From CAZTAO01 sp964611645 (GTDB lineage Bacteria; Armatimonadota; UBA5829): 64,000 nt of DNA. This document shows, piece by piece, positions 27,715 through 36,375 of this stretch; within the stretch, counting starts at the first letter, position 1, and every line of letters starts with the position of its first letter. The stretch spans positions 1 through 64,000 of the forward strand of contig CAZTAO010000021.1 in NCBI GenBank assembly GCA_964611645.1. The letters are read 5' to 3'. The notes beneath the pieces were generated by a model. It was not told the origin of the DNA and made no database searches. It worked only from the letters and a program-made list of their open reading frames with translations. The position numbers and the translations under genes were made by a program.

Positions 27715-27792
27715 GATACTCCTGCCAGTAGAACGGGGAACGCGAGCGGGTCCGACTTCAGAACCACGAAGCCAACGCTTTGCTCACATCTC

Positions 27793-27822
27793 ATTCTAGC
27801 ATTGAAGGGGGTGTGGGTTCAA
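27793..27822 (-). promoter_or_regulatory. Promoter of uvrA
   Basis: On the minus strand: TTGAAC, 18 bases, TAGAAT. The leader would be about 70 bases. Confidence 0.55.
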
Positions 27823-27904
27823 TGTTACCCCGACAACATAAACCCAGGCTTGCACGCCAGAGTCTATACGACTGACTCCTTGCGCCTACTTCTGTTACTC
27901 ATTC

Positions 27905-27933
27905 TTGACATTCTCCCGAAAATCGCGTACAAA
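27905..27933 (+). promoter_or_regulatory. Promoter of the RCC1-like protein gene
   Basis: TTGACA (27905-27910), 17 bases, TACAAA (27928-27933). It lies 61 bases before ATG 27994 in a locally AT-rich gap. Confidence 0.6.
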
Positions 27934-27993
27934 CAATACAATAGTTGCAGAGTCCGGCGGTTCAGCGCGGCGGGGCAACAAGGAGAGTGTGCA

Positions 27994-30222
27994 ATGAAGA
28001 ATAGAACTAGTCTTATCTATACGGTTGTAGTAACTCTATCGGTGTTGTTTGTGTTGACAGGCTCAGGGGCGGCATTGGCCACGGGATCCCTCACGGCGTG
28101 GGGAGACAATAGCATGGCACAGTGCAATGTGCCTTCTGGAAACGATTTCAAGACCATTTCCGCCGGCGAATTCCACGGCGTGGCGTTGAAATCCGACGGC
28201 TCCCTTGTGGCGTGGGGATACAACTACATGGGCCAGTGCGATGTCCCGGGGGGGAACAACTATACTGCCGTTGCCGCCGGCGGGTATCACAACGTGGCGC
28301 TCAAGTCCGACGGATCCCTGGTGGCATGGGGCTACAACATCCAGGGCCAATGCGATGTCCCGACGGGAACCGACTACGTCGGTGTCGCTGCCGGCGGACA
28401 CCACAGCTTTGCACTGAGATCGGACGGGTCTCTGGTTGCATGGGGATATAACGGCTACGGTCAGTGCGATTTCCCGGCTGGCAGCTTCTTGGCTGCCGAT
28501 GGGGGCAGATACCATAACGTGGCCTTGAAATCGGATGGTTCTCTGATCGCTCTGGGGGACAACATCTACGGGCAGACAGATGTTCCGGCGGGAAATGACT
28601 TCGTGGCAGTAGCTGCCGGCGACTATTACAACGTGGCGCTGAAATCGGATGGGTCTCTGGTCGCATGGGGGCGCAATGACTATGGTGAGTGCAATGTTCC
28701 GGCCGGGAACAACTACATCGCAGTCGACTGCGGTGGCAACCACAGCGTGGCGCTGAAATCGGATGGCTCCCTCGTGGCGTGGGGCAACAATAGCAAGGGC
28801 CAGTTGAATGTCCCTGCAGGTAAGGAATTCGCGGCTGTCTCCGCGGGCTACTGGTCCAACGTTGCCCTGAACAATGCCCCGATGAACGTAAGCCTGGCCC
28901 CGTATTCGGGACCACTGCCCACGGGAACCCCGTTTACCATTAAGTGCGTCTATGCTGACGGTCAGGGCTATACGGATATCAGGAAGACCTACCTGCTCAT
29001 CAACGATTCTCTCGGCCAGGTAAATGCGGCGCTGCTGTATTATGACCGCGTGGCCAATAGAGTCTACCTCAAGAACGACGCTAACACTAGTTGGGGTACC
29101 GGATACACGCCGGGGACGTCAATCACCCTCTCCAACACCCAATGCTCAGTGGCCGTTGGCAGCACCACCGTTTCCGGGAGCGGCAACGACGTTACAGTCA
29201 ACTGGCGCATTACCCTCAAGAGCCCGTTCTCGGCCAAGAACCTGAATGGCTATATGTATGTTCAGGACGCGGCCGGCGGGACCGATGGCTGGGATCTGAT
29301 GGGAATCTACTACAACGTAAAGCCTCAGGCGGTAAGCATAAACCCAAACAGCTCCCCTCTACCTATCGACGGCCCTGAACCCATCCAGATCACCTCGCTA
29401 TACCGTGACCCGAACGGCACAGGGGACATCCGAAAGTGCTATATGCTGATCAACGACACGCTAGACCAGGCGAATGCGGTGTTACTGTGGTACGACAAGG
29501 CGACCAACAAGGTCTACTTGAAGAATGACGCAAGCACCAGTTGGGGGACCGGATACGCGCCTGGCTCCGATATAGTCCTCTCGAACAGCCAGTGCGAGAT
29601 CTTCTTGAACAGAATGCAGGTCAGCTCCTACGGCAACGACCTGAGTGTTGTCTGGTCGGTAAGACTGACCGCCGGGATGGCCGGCAAGAATCTTTACAGT
29701 TACATGTATGTTACCGATGCCAAGGCAGCATTCGACGGCTGGAAGAAGGTCGGCACTCACTTCACCCCCACTGCTCCTACCTGCGTGAGCATAGCTCCGT
29801 CGACCGGCAAAGTACAGACCGGGACGCCGCTGACATTCGCGACCGAGTATGCCGACACTAACGGCTATCCGGACATCTGGCAGTGCTATTTGCAGATGGG
29901 CCAGACAGGCAGCCTTGCGAATGCAGTGTGCGTGATGTATGACGCAAAGCAGAACAAGGTCTTCCTGCGAAACGATGGGAACACCAGTTGGGGAACAGGC
30001 CAGACTCCGGGGACCGTTTTTACGCTGCAAAACAGCCAGTGCAAGGTCTACGTTCAGCACACCGTTGTGACGGCCAGTGGCACAGACAATCTGATCATCA
30101 ACTGGAGCATCGAACTCAAGTCCATCCTGGTCCCAAAGCTTCTGGGCGAACGGATGTATTGCCGCGACAATGAGTATATGAACAGCAACTGGAAGCTCAA
30201 GGGGTACGTGCGGGCGCAGTAG
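27994..30222 (+). CDS. Secreted seven-blade RCC1-like propeller with three C-terminal tandem beta domains
   Basis: 742 residues from ATG 27994 (AAGGAGA upstream). A signal peptide spans about 1-30 (SLIYTVVVTLSVLFVLTGSG). Seven copies of a 38-residue RCC1-type unit follow, each with SLVAWGxNxxGQCxVPxG and VALKSDG. The copies are spaced exactly 114 bases apart from 28087. The rest is three copies of a domain of about 145 residues with Y/LLIND..L.NA...YD...N+VYLKNDA.TSWGTG and a closing GW...G. The protein is extracellular and probably binds proteins or surfaces; no enzyme motif is seen. It ends at a clear terminator and is a single-gene transcript. Confidence 0.85.
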   Translation: MKNRTSLIYTVVVTLSVLFVLTGSGAALATGSLTAWGDNSMAQCNVPSGNDFKTISAGEFHGVALKSDGSLVAWGYNYMGQCDVPGGNNYTAVAAGGYHNVALKSDGSLVAWGYNIQGQCDVPTGTDYVGVAAGGHHSFALRSDGSLVAWGYNGYGQCDFPAGSFLAADGGRYHNVALKSDGSLIALGDNIYGQTDVPAGNDFVAVAAGDYYNVALKSDGSLVAWGRNDYGECNVPAGNNYIAVDCGGNHSVALKSDGSLVAWGNNSKGQLNVPAGKEFAAVSAGYWSNVALNNAPMNVSLAPYSGPLPTGTPFTIKCVYADGQGYTDIRKTYLLINDSLGQVNAALLYYDRVANRVYLKNDANTSWGTGYTPGTSITLSNTQCSVAVGSTTVSGSGNDVTVNWRITLKSPFSAKNLNGYMYVQDAAGGTDGWDLMGIYYNVKPQAVSINPNSSPLPIDGPEPIQITSLYRDPNGTGDIRKCYMLINDTLDQANAVLLWYDKATNKVYLKNDASTSWGTGYAPGSDIVLSNSQCEIFLNRMQVSSYGNDLSVVWSVRLTAGMAGKNLYSYMYVTDAKAAFDGWKKVGTHFTPTAPTCVSIAPSTGKVQTGTPLTFATEYADTNGYPDIWQCYLQMGQTGSLANAVCVMYDAKQNKVFLRNDGNTSWGTGQTPGTVFTLQNSQCKVYVQHTVVTASGTDNLIINWSIELKSILVPKLLGERMYCRDNEYMNSNWKLKGYVRAQ
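28087..28884 (+). repeat. Seven in-frame 114-bp coding repeats (RCC1-like blades)
   Basis: Units start at 28087, 28201, 28315, 28429, 28543, 28657 and 28771, with no length change between them. Nucleotide identity is partial, so the array is not freshly duplicated. Confidence 0.85.
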
Positions 30223-30252
30223 CGAGAATAGCTGACTAGCCGTTGAACCGCA

Positions 30253-30305
30253 GAGACGCTGAATGAGATGAGGACACTGGACTCTTCCCTTCAGCGTCTC
30301 CTTTG
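30253..30305. terminator. Terminator between convergent genes
   Basis: GAGACGCTGAA (30253-30263) pairs with TTCAGCGTCTC (30290-30300), followed by CTTTG. It ends the RCC1-like transcript and probably the opposite one. Confidence 0.6.
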
Positions 30306-30318
30306 TCTCAAGACCCAC

Positions 30319-30879
30319 CTACAAATCCGTAGCACGGTTGAAGTCGACCACGAAGCCGTATTTCTCGGGTTCCCAGGTGGTGGTGGCTATTAGGGTGTCT
30401 TTTTGGGTGGAGGCAGCGCGCAGATACGCGCGAACTGTGCAGGGGAAACCCAAGTCCTTGTAGGCTTTGTAGGCCACTAGTTTTGAGACATAGTAGATAT
30501 CATCGTCGCCCACCGTGGCCGGGACCACAATGCGAACCTCTTCCGGGGCGTCGAAACCCGCTTCAATCACAGCAACAGCAAACCGCTGGGGATCGTTCAG
30601 TTCGCTGAGAAAGAGACGGTGCGCTTCGTCATCAACACTTGAGGGCGCCATGCTTGGCAGCGCAGGCGGCTGCGAGAATCTTATCCCCATTCTCTCAGGA
30701 ATTCGGGCCATGAATACGACCACGACCACCAAGGCGATAACGCACAGAAGCCAGAAGCGATTGCTGTCCAGCGCCTTTTCCCACAGGCTGACAGGGACGC
30801 GCTTCGAGCTGAAGTCGCCCGCCCTGGCCGCCCATCCGTATTTCTTGTGCCGTCTCCGGTAACCGTCAACAAGACCCAT
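30319..30879 (-). CDS. Membrane-anchored protein of unknown function downstream of dxs
   Basis: 186 residues with a basic N-terminus, one membrane helix at about 42-60 (FWLLCVIALVVVVVFMA) and a soluble C-terminal domain of about 115 residues (FVVDFNRATDL at the end). The domain contains VAVIEAGFDAPEEVRIVVP and looks like a small alpha/beta fold. I do not recognise a family. GAGGT precedes the ATG. It follows dxs by 43 bases on the same strand, so it is probably the last gene of the isoprenoid operon. Confidence 0.68.
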   Translation of the reverse strand: MGLVDGYRRRHKKYGWAARAGDFSSKRVPVSLWEKALDSNRFWLLCVIALVVVVVFMARIPERMGIRFSQPPALPSMAPSSVDDEAHRLFLSELNDPQRFAVAVIEAGFDAPEEVRIVVPATVGDDDIYYVSKLVAYKAYKDLGFPCTVRAYLRAASTQKDTLIATTTWEPEKYGFVVDFNRATDL

Positions 30880-30922
30880 CGTCTACCTCGCAGCCAGAGG
30901 ATAATCGTTTCCGCTCAACAGG

Positions 30923-32827
30923 CTAGGCATTCGCCGCTGCCTTCGCGGCCAGCATACGCCGCATCTCACCGGCTATGCCGTCGGCGCCTATGCCGATATT
31001 CTCTCGCAACTTCTCCAAAGAACAATGCTCCACAAAGGCATCCGGAATACCCAGGCGCTGTATTCGATCAACAGGAAGCCCATTGGAAGATGCCAGCTCA
31101 AGAACCGCAGACCCCAGCCCGCCGACTATGGAGTTGTCCTCAACTACCAGCACCGGGACGTTCTTGCTCAGACTCGCCGAAAGCAGGCGCTCATCCAGAG
31201 GCTTGATGAACCTCGCATTGATCAGCTCAACCCCCACCCCTTCGGCTGCGAGGGCATCAGCCGCGACGATAGCTGGGTACACCGTGGAACCAGCGCAGAT
31301 GATAACCGCATCATCCCCCTCGCGCAGCCGTTCTCCCTCTCCGATTGCCAGTATCCGAGGCTCCCTGCGCTCACAGGCGCAAGGTCCACCACCCCGGGGG
31401 TATCGGATCGCCATGGGGCCGTCATGCCTGATGGCTGTCGCCAGCAGGTCGCGCAGCTCAATTGTGTCCTTTGGCGCAGCCACCACCATCCGCGGAATAT
31501 GCCGCAGGAATGATAGGTCGTAAGCACCGTGGTGGGTCGGGCCGTCTTCACCGACCAGGCCAGCGCGGTCGACCACAAACACAACCGGCAGGTTCTGCAC
31601 GCACACATCGTGGATAATCTGGTCAAACGCCCTCTGGAGGAACGAGGAATACAAAGCCACAACCGGCTTCATTCCACCGGCGGCCAGCCCGGCAGCGAAC
31701 GTCACCGCGTGCTCTTCCGCAATCCCCACATCGAAAAAGCGGTCCGGATAGACTTCCGCAAACTTGCTCAGCCCCGTCCCGTCCGGCATTGCGGCCGTGA
31801 TTGCGCAGATGCGCGGGTCCTGCGCTGCAAGTTCGACAATGGTATCGGAGAAGACCTTAGTGTAGCTCTCGTGCCCCTCGACGCGCTCGATAGTGCCGTC
31901 CGATATATCGAACCCCGAAATGCCGTGGAACTTGCGGGCGTTGTTCTCGGCGTACTCGTAGCCCTTGCCCTTACGAGTCACAACGTGAACAAGCACGGGG
32001 CCTTTCTGCCGTTTTACTGTCTCCAATACATCGATAAGAACTTCAATATTGTGGCCGTCGATCGGGCCGACGTAGGTGAACCCCAGTTCCTCGAAGAACA
32101 CACCAGTCCTGGATCCAACCAGCCTGACCAAACCGTGGCTGATACCTTCCGCTGCATCCGTAAGGCGCTTTCCCGCAGGCATGCGTCCCGCGAAACTCTT
32201 CGCCTTCGCCTCAACCTTCTGATAGAGCGGAGCCAGCCTGAGTTTGCTGAGGTACAGTGAAACCGCGCCCACATTCTCGGCAATAGACATCGTGTTGTCA
32301 TTGAGGATGACGGTGATGTCTGTCTTGAGAGGCTCGGCGTTGTTCATCGCCTCAAGAGCCAGACCGCCCGTGAGGGAACCGTCACCGATCACAGCAACTA
32401 CGCGTTCGTTTCCAGCCTTGAGATCGCGAGCTTTGGCAAGGCCCAGCGCCCCGGAAATGGAGGTGCTGGCGTGCCCTGCGCCGAACGGGTCGTGTTTGCT
32501 CTCGTCGGTCCGGGTGAAGCCCGACAGCCCGCCCTCCTGCCGAAGCGTGTGGAATGCCTCTCTGCGCCCCGTCAGCAGCTTGTGGGCGTAAGACTGGTGT
32601 CCGACGTCCCACACCAGTTTATCCGTCGGAGAATCGAAGACCGTGTGCAGAGCGACAGTGAGTTCCACCACGCCCAGGTTGGAGGCCAAGTGCCCCCCGG
32701 TCTGAGAGACCGTTTCGATTATCGCTGTCCGCAGTTCATCTGCCAGCTTCTCGCGTTCATCCATTGTGAGCGCTTTCACATCAGCCGGCCCGTTCACGCG
32801 GCTCAGTACTAGTTCACACTCTTCCAT
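30923..32827 (-). CDS. dxs: 1-deoxy-D-xylulose-5-phosphate synthase
   Basis: 634 residues, normal. The TPP-binding block has VWDVGHQSYAHKLLTGR, GHASTSISGALGLAKARD and VIGDGSLTGGLALEAMNN. The transketolase-like domain has FFDVGIAEEHAVTFAAGLA and GEDGPTHHGAYDLSFLRHIP. It condenses pyruvate and glyceraldehyde 3-phosphate as the first step of the MEP isoprenoid pathway. It lies 20 bases after the NTP-transferase gene and in the same operon as ispE. The ribosome site is weak. Confidence 0.97.
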   Translation of the reverse strand: MEECELVLSRVNGPADVKALTMDEREKLADELRTAIIETVSQTGGHLASNLGVVELTVALHTVFDSPTDKLVWDVGHQSYAHKLLTGRREAFHTLRQEGGLSGFTRTDESKHDPFGAGHASTSISGALGLAKARDLKAGNERVVAVIGDGSLTGGLALEAMNNAEPLKTDITVILNDNTMSIAENVGAVSLYLSKLRLAPLYQKVEAKAKSFAGRMPAGKRLTDAAEGISHGLVRLVGSRTGVFFEELGFTYVGPIDGHNIEVLIDVLETVKRQKGPVLVHVVTRKGKGYEYAENNARKFHGISGFDISDGTIERVEGHESYTKVFSDTIVELAAQDPRICAITAAMPDGTGLSKFAEVYPDRFFDVGIAEEHAVTFAAGLAAGGMKPVVALYSSFLQRAFDQIIHDVCVQNLPVVFVVDRAGLVGEDGPTHHGAYDLSFLRHIPRMVVAAPKDTIELRDLLATAIRHDGPMAIRYPRGGGPCACERREPRILAIGEGERLREGDDAVIICAGSTVYPAIVAADALAAEGVGVELINARFIKPLDERLLSASLSKNVPVLVVEDNSIVGGLGSAVLELASSNGLPVDRIQRLGIPDAFVEHCSLEKLRENIGIGADGIAGEMRRMLAAKAAANA

Positions 32828-32847
32828 TACACATCCAATAACTCATT

Positions 32848-33594
32848 CTACATATCCCGCTGACCGAGAATCAGTTCAGCAGCCTCGAAGTCCTCGGGTT
32901 TGTCGAGGTCTTCGCCAATGCCGGCGAACTCGGTCTGCAAGGCAACCGCCCTGGCGCCCATTACCCGGCTTGCGGCTTGCTCCAGTGTCGTCAGTTTCAG
33001 CGTGGAAGGGATGATCTGTCCGAGTATCACTCGAAACAGCACGCCCCACCCAATAAGACCGGCCAACCGCAGCACTTGTTTCCTGGCCGCATACGCCTGG
33101 CTGATAAGTTCCCAGTTGTTGCGCACCAGATCCCCGCTGATTAGCGTTATGTTTCCGCCGGTGAACGTCCCCTCGGCGGTTTTCAGATAAGTCCTTTGCA
33201 TCCCCGGAAACTGCGCCTCGCAGGATGCCTTAGATATGATGGGGAACACGAGCTCGCCGCCCGTCTCCAGCCCCCGACCCACGAAATCGTCGATACCTTC
33301 GGCGGTAATGAACGGAATATCAACACACACCGACATGACCCGTTGGGCATTATCCAGAGCCTCAACCCCGATGCGGATGTTGTCGACCATACTCGATCCT
33401 GAGGGCAGCGTGAGGTCCGCACCATCAACCTGGACATCCCCGACTATGGCGATTCTCCCGACGGAACCACTCGACCGGAGCGCATCCACAACCCACTGGG
33501 CCATCGGTTTCCCGGCTACTGCCTGCATCGCCCGGTTGCCATCGACACCCGGTTTCGACGACCCCGCAAGGACTACTGCATCAACTATCGCCAC
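32848..33594 (-). CDS. NTP-transferase-like protein in the MEP operon (not canonical IspD)
   Basis: About 248 residues. The N-terminal VDAVVLAGSSKPG and VAGKPMAQWVVDAL, plus the later metal-site VCVDIPFIT, give the GT-A nucleotidyltransferase fold of MobA/IspD-like enzymes. The usual GxGxRxGxxxPK motif is replaced by AGSSKPGVDGNRAM, so activity is uncertain. GTG 33594 is chosen because TGAGG lies six bases upstream; the longer frame starts at GTG 33606. It overlaps the ispE 3' end by 14 bases, so translation is coupled. Its position between ispE and dxs suggests, but does not prove, a role in isoprenoid metabolism. Confidence 0.68.
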   Translation of the reverse strand: MAIVDAVVLAGSSKPGVDGNRAMQAVAGKPMAQWVVDALRSSGSVGRIAIVGDVQVDGADLTLPSGSSMVDNIRIGVEALDNAQRVMSVCVDIPFITAEGIDDFVGRGLETGGELVFPIISKASCEAQFPGMQRTYLKTAEGTFTGGNITLISGDLVRNNWELISQAYAARKQVLRLAGLIGWGVLFRVILGQIIPSTLKLTTLEQAASRVMGARAVALQTEFAGIGEDLDKPEDFEAAELILGQRDM

Positions 33595-34480
33595 GAACAA
33601 CCTCACTCAAACAGGATTCCCGTCGTGTAAGGGATCGAACCATCGCTGCAAAGTGGAACGCCCCGCTCAGCCTTTCGACAGCCTGAGCCGCCTGCCCGGC
33701 ATCATCGAAGATTCCGAACACGGCCGAGCCTGAGCCGGTCAGCATAGCTTTCCTTGCTCCACTTTCTACCAACGCCAGCTTGGCCAGCCGAACCATTTCA
33801 AGCCTATCGGCTATTACAGGGTCAAAGTCATTCCACATCGCATCCAGCATCGCAGGAGCATCTCCCGCGATCACTGCGTGAGCCACTGCCTGGGAACTCC
33901 CCTTCATCTCACGCTGCGACTGGTCGAGCAACCGGTAGGCTTCCGGGGTCGATACGCCTTCCTCGGGCTTCACGACCACCATAGTAAGGGCTGGCGCATC
34001 GGGCAGAGGTTCCACTATCTCCCCCCGGCCGCGCATTCTGACGGTTCCCCCGAGAACAAAGAGCGCGGCATCCGAGCCAACTTCCGCCGCCAGTTCAACC
34101 TTACTCTTCTCGCTGAGGCGAGTATCATATAGGGCATCCAAGGCAGAGATTGTCGCGGCCGCATCGCCACTGCCTCCGCCCAAACCCGATCTAGCGGGTA
34201 TACGTTTCTCAAGCCGACATCTGAAGCCACCACGAATGCCGGTCTTCCTGATGAATGCCTGACCGGCCTGCCATATCGTGTTCCCGGAACCCGATTGCAG
34301 CCACGGCATGTTGCTCGTAACTTCGGCCACTCCCGCAGGCGCGCTCTGGAACTCCAGTTCATCGAACAGGTCTATCACCTGCACCACACTGTCCAGCTCG
34401 TGGTAGCCGTCGTTACGCACGCCCAGAACGTCAAGTGACAGGTTAACCTTCGCCCAAGAGCGAAGCTTCAAGCTAGTCAT
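33581..34480 (-). CDS. ispE: 4-diphosphocytidyl-2-C-methyl-D-erythritol kinase
   Basis: 299 residues from ATG 34480. GHMP kinase motifs are clear: AKVNLSLDVLGVRNDGYHEL at the N-terminus, then the ATP loop KRIPARSGLGGGSGDAAA. It phosphorylates CDP-methylerythritol, the fourth MEP step. The ATG lies inside the end of the SdpI-like gene (8-base overlap), and the 3' end overlaps the NTP-transferase. The longer frame from 34510 adds ten residues without support. Confidence 0.94.
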   Translation of the reverse strand: MTSLKLRSWAKVNLSLDVLGVRNDGYHELDSVVQVIDLFDELEFQSAPAGVAEVTSNMPWLQSGSGNTIWQAGQAFIRKTGIRGGFRCRLEKRIPARSGLGGGSGDAAATISALDALYDTRLSEKSKVELAAEVGSDAALFVLGGTVRMRGRGEIVEPLPDAPALTMVVVKPEEGVSTPEAYRLLDQSQREMKGSSQAVAHAVIAGDAPAMLDAMWNDFDPVIADRLEMVRLAKLALVESGARKAMLTGSGSAVFGIFDDAGQAAQAVERLSGAFHFAAMVRSLTRRESCLSEVVRGDS

Positions 34481-34808
34481 CGAACCTGCCCAGATACGCG
34501 TAGGAGACAATGGACATCACCACAACGCCCACCAATGCAATGCCCCCAACGATATTGAGCTTGAATAGCTCGGATTCGATTGGTATGTGGGGCAAAGCCA
34601 CGCCCAGACCCGCCAGGACCAGGCCCAAAACAAGCAGCATCCAGCCTCCGACGGCATTCACCGGATACCAGACTTCAGGCCGGAACACTTTCTTGCTGAT
34701 CCTGAACCCGTATATCTGATTCGGGGGCACCCACCTGAGTATCAGCGGAATCCCGGCGATCACGAACACGATCCCAATCACGAACGGCGGTATCTGATAG
34801 GCGGCCAA
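34473..34808 (-). CDS. SdpI/YhfL-family small membrane protein
   Basis: 111 residues with three hydrophobic segments: about 8-26, 50-72 and 86-105. Between the first two is PNQIYGFRISKKVFRPEVWY, the G-x-R plus W pattern of the SdpI family (immunity and signalling proteins in Bacillus; mostly of unknown role elsewhere). It begins the ispE operon and is coupled to ispE by an 8-base overlap. Confidence 0.75.
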   Translation of the reverse strand: MAAYQIPPFVIGIVFVIAGIPLILRWVPPNQIYGFRISKKVFRPEVWYPVNAVGGWMLLVLGLVLAGLGVALPHIPIESELFKLNIVGGIALVGVVVMSIVSYAYLGRFDD

Positions 34809-34908
34809 TCAGCTAACCTCAAAAGAAATCGTTACCTATACATGATAATACAACGCGTGGCTCTTGGGCCAATCGGAGGCCTGACAACCTGAGTCCTCGC
34901 ACGACAAC

Positions 34909-36375
34909 TCAGACTCTGGGGCGCGACCAGTTGAACAGGTAACGCAACAGCAACCTGAGGTTGTAGGCCCAGTTCGTTCTTACTGAGAAATAGGCCTCGG
35001 CTGAATACAGTTCCTCTTCCGCCAGGGTTCCGCCGTAGGTCAAGTCAGCCTCTGTGACGATCCCGGCCAGACTGCCGAGGTGAAGATTGCGCCAGTCGGG
35101 GAGCAGGTTGCGCACTTGCTCCACGGATCGCGGCCTCATCCCCACAAACCGCATCTGGCCACGAACCACGTTCACGAGCTGAGGCAAGAACCTGAGCAGA
35201 ATATCCTTGGGCCTGTTATCCAGATAGTCTTTGTCAGTGAACGCCAGACGATGGAATGTCGCCGGTACTCCGGTCTCAAATGTGCGCGATGGGATTTTGA
35301 CCAACTCGCTGCGGAATACAACCGGACCGCATCGGAAGATGCGAAGAATGAGGCACGTCAGAAGCATTAAAGGCCAGAATGTGAGGAGCATAACGCCCGC
35401 GGCAAGCCTCGAGGCAAATCGCCGTGCCAGCGCGCCAATTCCAGTGTGTGACAGGTTGCCCAGTATGAACTCATCGGTGACAGAGATCACAGCGCCAAGA
35501 GAGACATTCACCAGTACGTTCCTGTCAACTATGGCATTGTTTATGTCGAGGGCCTCACCAACGTAGCTGCCCGGGCAGATCACCGCGTCGGAAATGGCGC
35601 TGCGGGAGTCGACAACGCAATCTCGGCCTACCGATACGTTAGGCCCAAGCGAGACCCCAACGCCGATATCGCAGTTCTCCCCAATGTAGGCGGGGGGGTG
35701 GATTCTGGCATTCGGACGGATTGCAACGTTTCTGGAGACCCACACCCGCTCATCCACCTCGTGGCCGGAGATGAACAACCCCGGGAATGACTTCAAGAGC
35801 GCCGTCCTCTGAGCTTCTATCAGTCCAGCATAGCTCCGGGCATCCAGAAACTGGTTCTCCTCAGCCCTGACGAACTCCCAGCCTCGTTTCCTGGCTTCGT
35901 CAAGGACGGAGATGGACTGTGAAGCAAGCGCGGCGAACTCCATCACCGACGCGCCATCCAACAGCGCCCACTGCGTCCACTCGGCATTCGCATCAACCCA
36001 AAGGCGAGTGCGGCTCGCATCGCTCCCAGTGGTAGTGTTGCCCAGATACGGCAGGCAGTCGCCCCTCCCCGCAAGAACCAGTTCATCCGGCGCAATGCTG
36101 AGTGTCTTCACGACCTGCCAGGCTGCGGCTTCATCCGAGCAGAGGTGATAGCTGAAGCGGCTGCCCCACCTGGCCCCGTCGCCAAGGTGAGCCTCAATCT
36201 CTTCCGGAAGATGGCCGAGGATGAAGTCGAAACTGGTGACTCCGTGGGATATCAGATGCTCGACGACATGCTGGATGAATGGCCTGTCGACCAGCGGCAT
36301 CATCGGGGTGGGATATCTTGAGTTGAGGGCGTCGGGCTTCTCCGCCGCTCCCAGAGCTAGTATTACTGCCCTCAT
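34909..36375 (-). CDS. Fusion: degenerate nucleotidyltransferase, left-handed beta-helix, polyprenyl-phosphate sugar transferase
   Basis: About 488 residues from ATG 36375. Residues 1-110 look like a nucleotide-sugar pyrophosphorylase start (MRAVILALGAAEKPDALNSRYPTPMMPLVDRP), but the G-x-G-T-R and PKP signatures are changed. Residues about 215-310 show hexapeptide turns (AYIGENCDIGVGVSLGPNVS). From about 325 a membrane helix leads into a bacterial sugar transferase domain with GQMRFVGMRPRS. The parts suggest initiation of a surface polysaccharide, with the N-terminal half perhaps regulatory. It overlaps the preceding transferase as TGATG, so the two are made together. Confidence 0.78.
   Translation of the reverse strand: MRAVILALGAAEKPDALNSRYPTPMMPLVDRPFIQHVVEHLISHGVTSFDFILGHLPEEIEAHLGDGARWGSRFSYHLCSDEAAAWQVVKTLSIAPDELVLAGRGDCLPYLGNTTTGSDASRTRLWVDANAEWTQWALLDGASVMEFAALASQSISVLDEARKRGWEFVRAEENQFLDARSYAGLIEAQRTALLKSFPGLFISGHEVDERVWVSRNVAIRPNARIHPPAYIGENCDIGVGVSLGPNVSVGRDCVVDSRSAISDAVICPGSYVGEALDINNAIVDRNVLVNVSLGAVISVTDEFILGNLSHTGIGALARRFASRLAAGVMLLTFWPLMLLTCLILRIFRCGPVVFRSELVKIPSRTFETGVPATFHRLAFTDKDYLDNRPKDILLRFLPQLVNVVRGQMRFVGMRPRSVEQVRNLLPDWRNLHLGSLAGIVTEADLTYGGTLAEEELYSAEAYFSVRTNWAYNLRLLLRYLFNWSRPRV

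Noticed and set aside
28087..28884. Regular 114-bp repeats as a CRISPR or minisatellite
   Set aside because: They are in frame and encode RCC1-like propeller blades.
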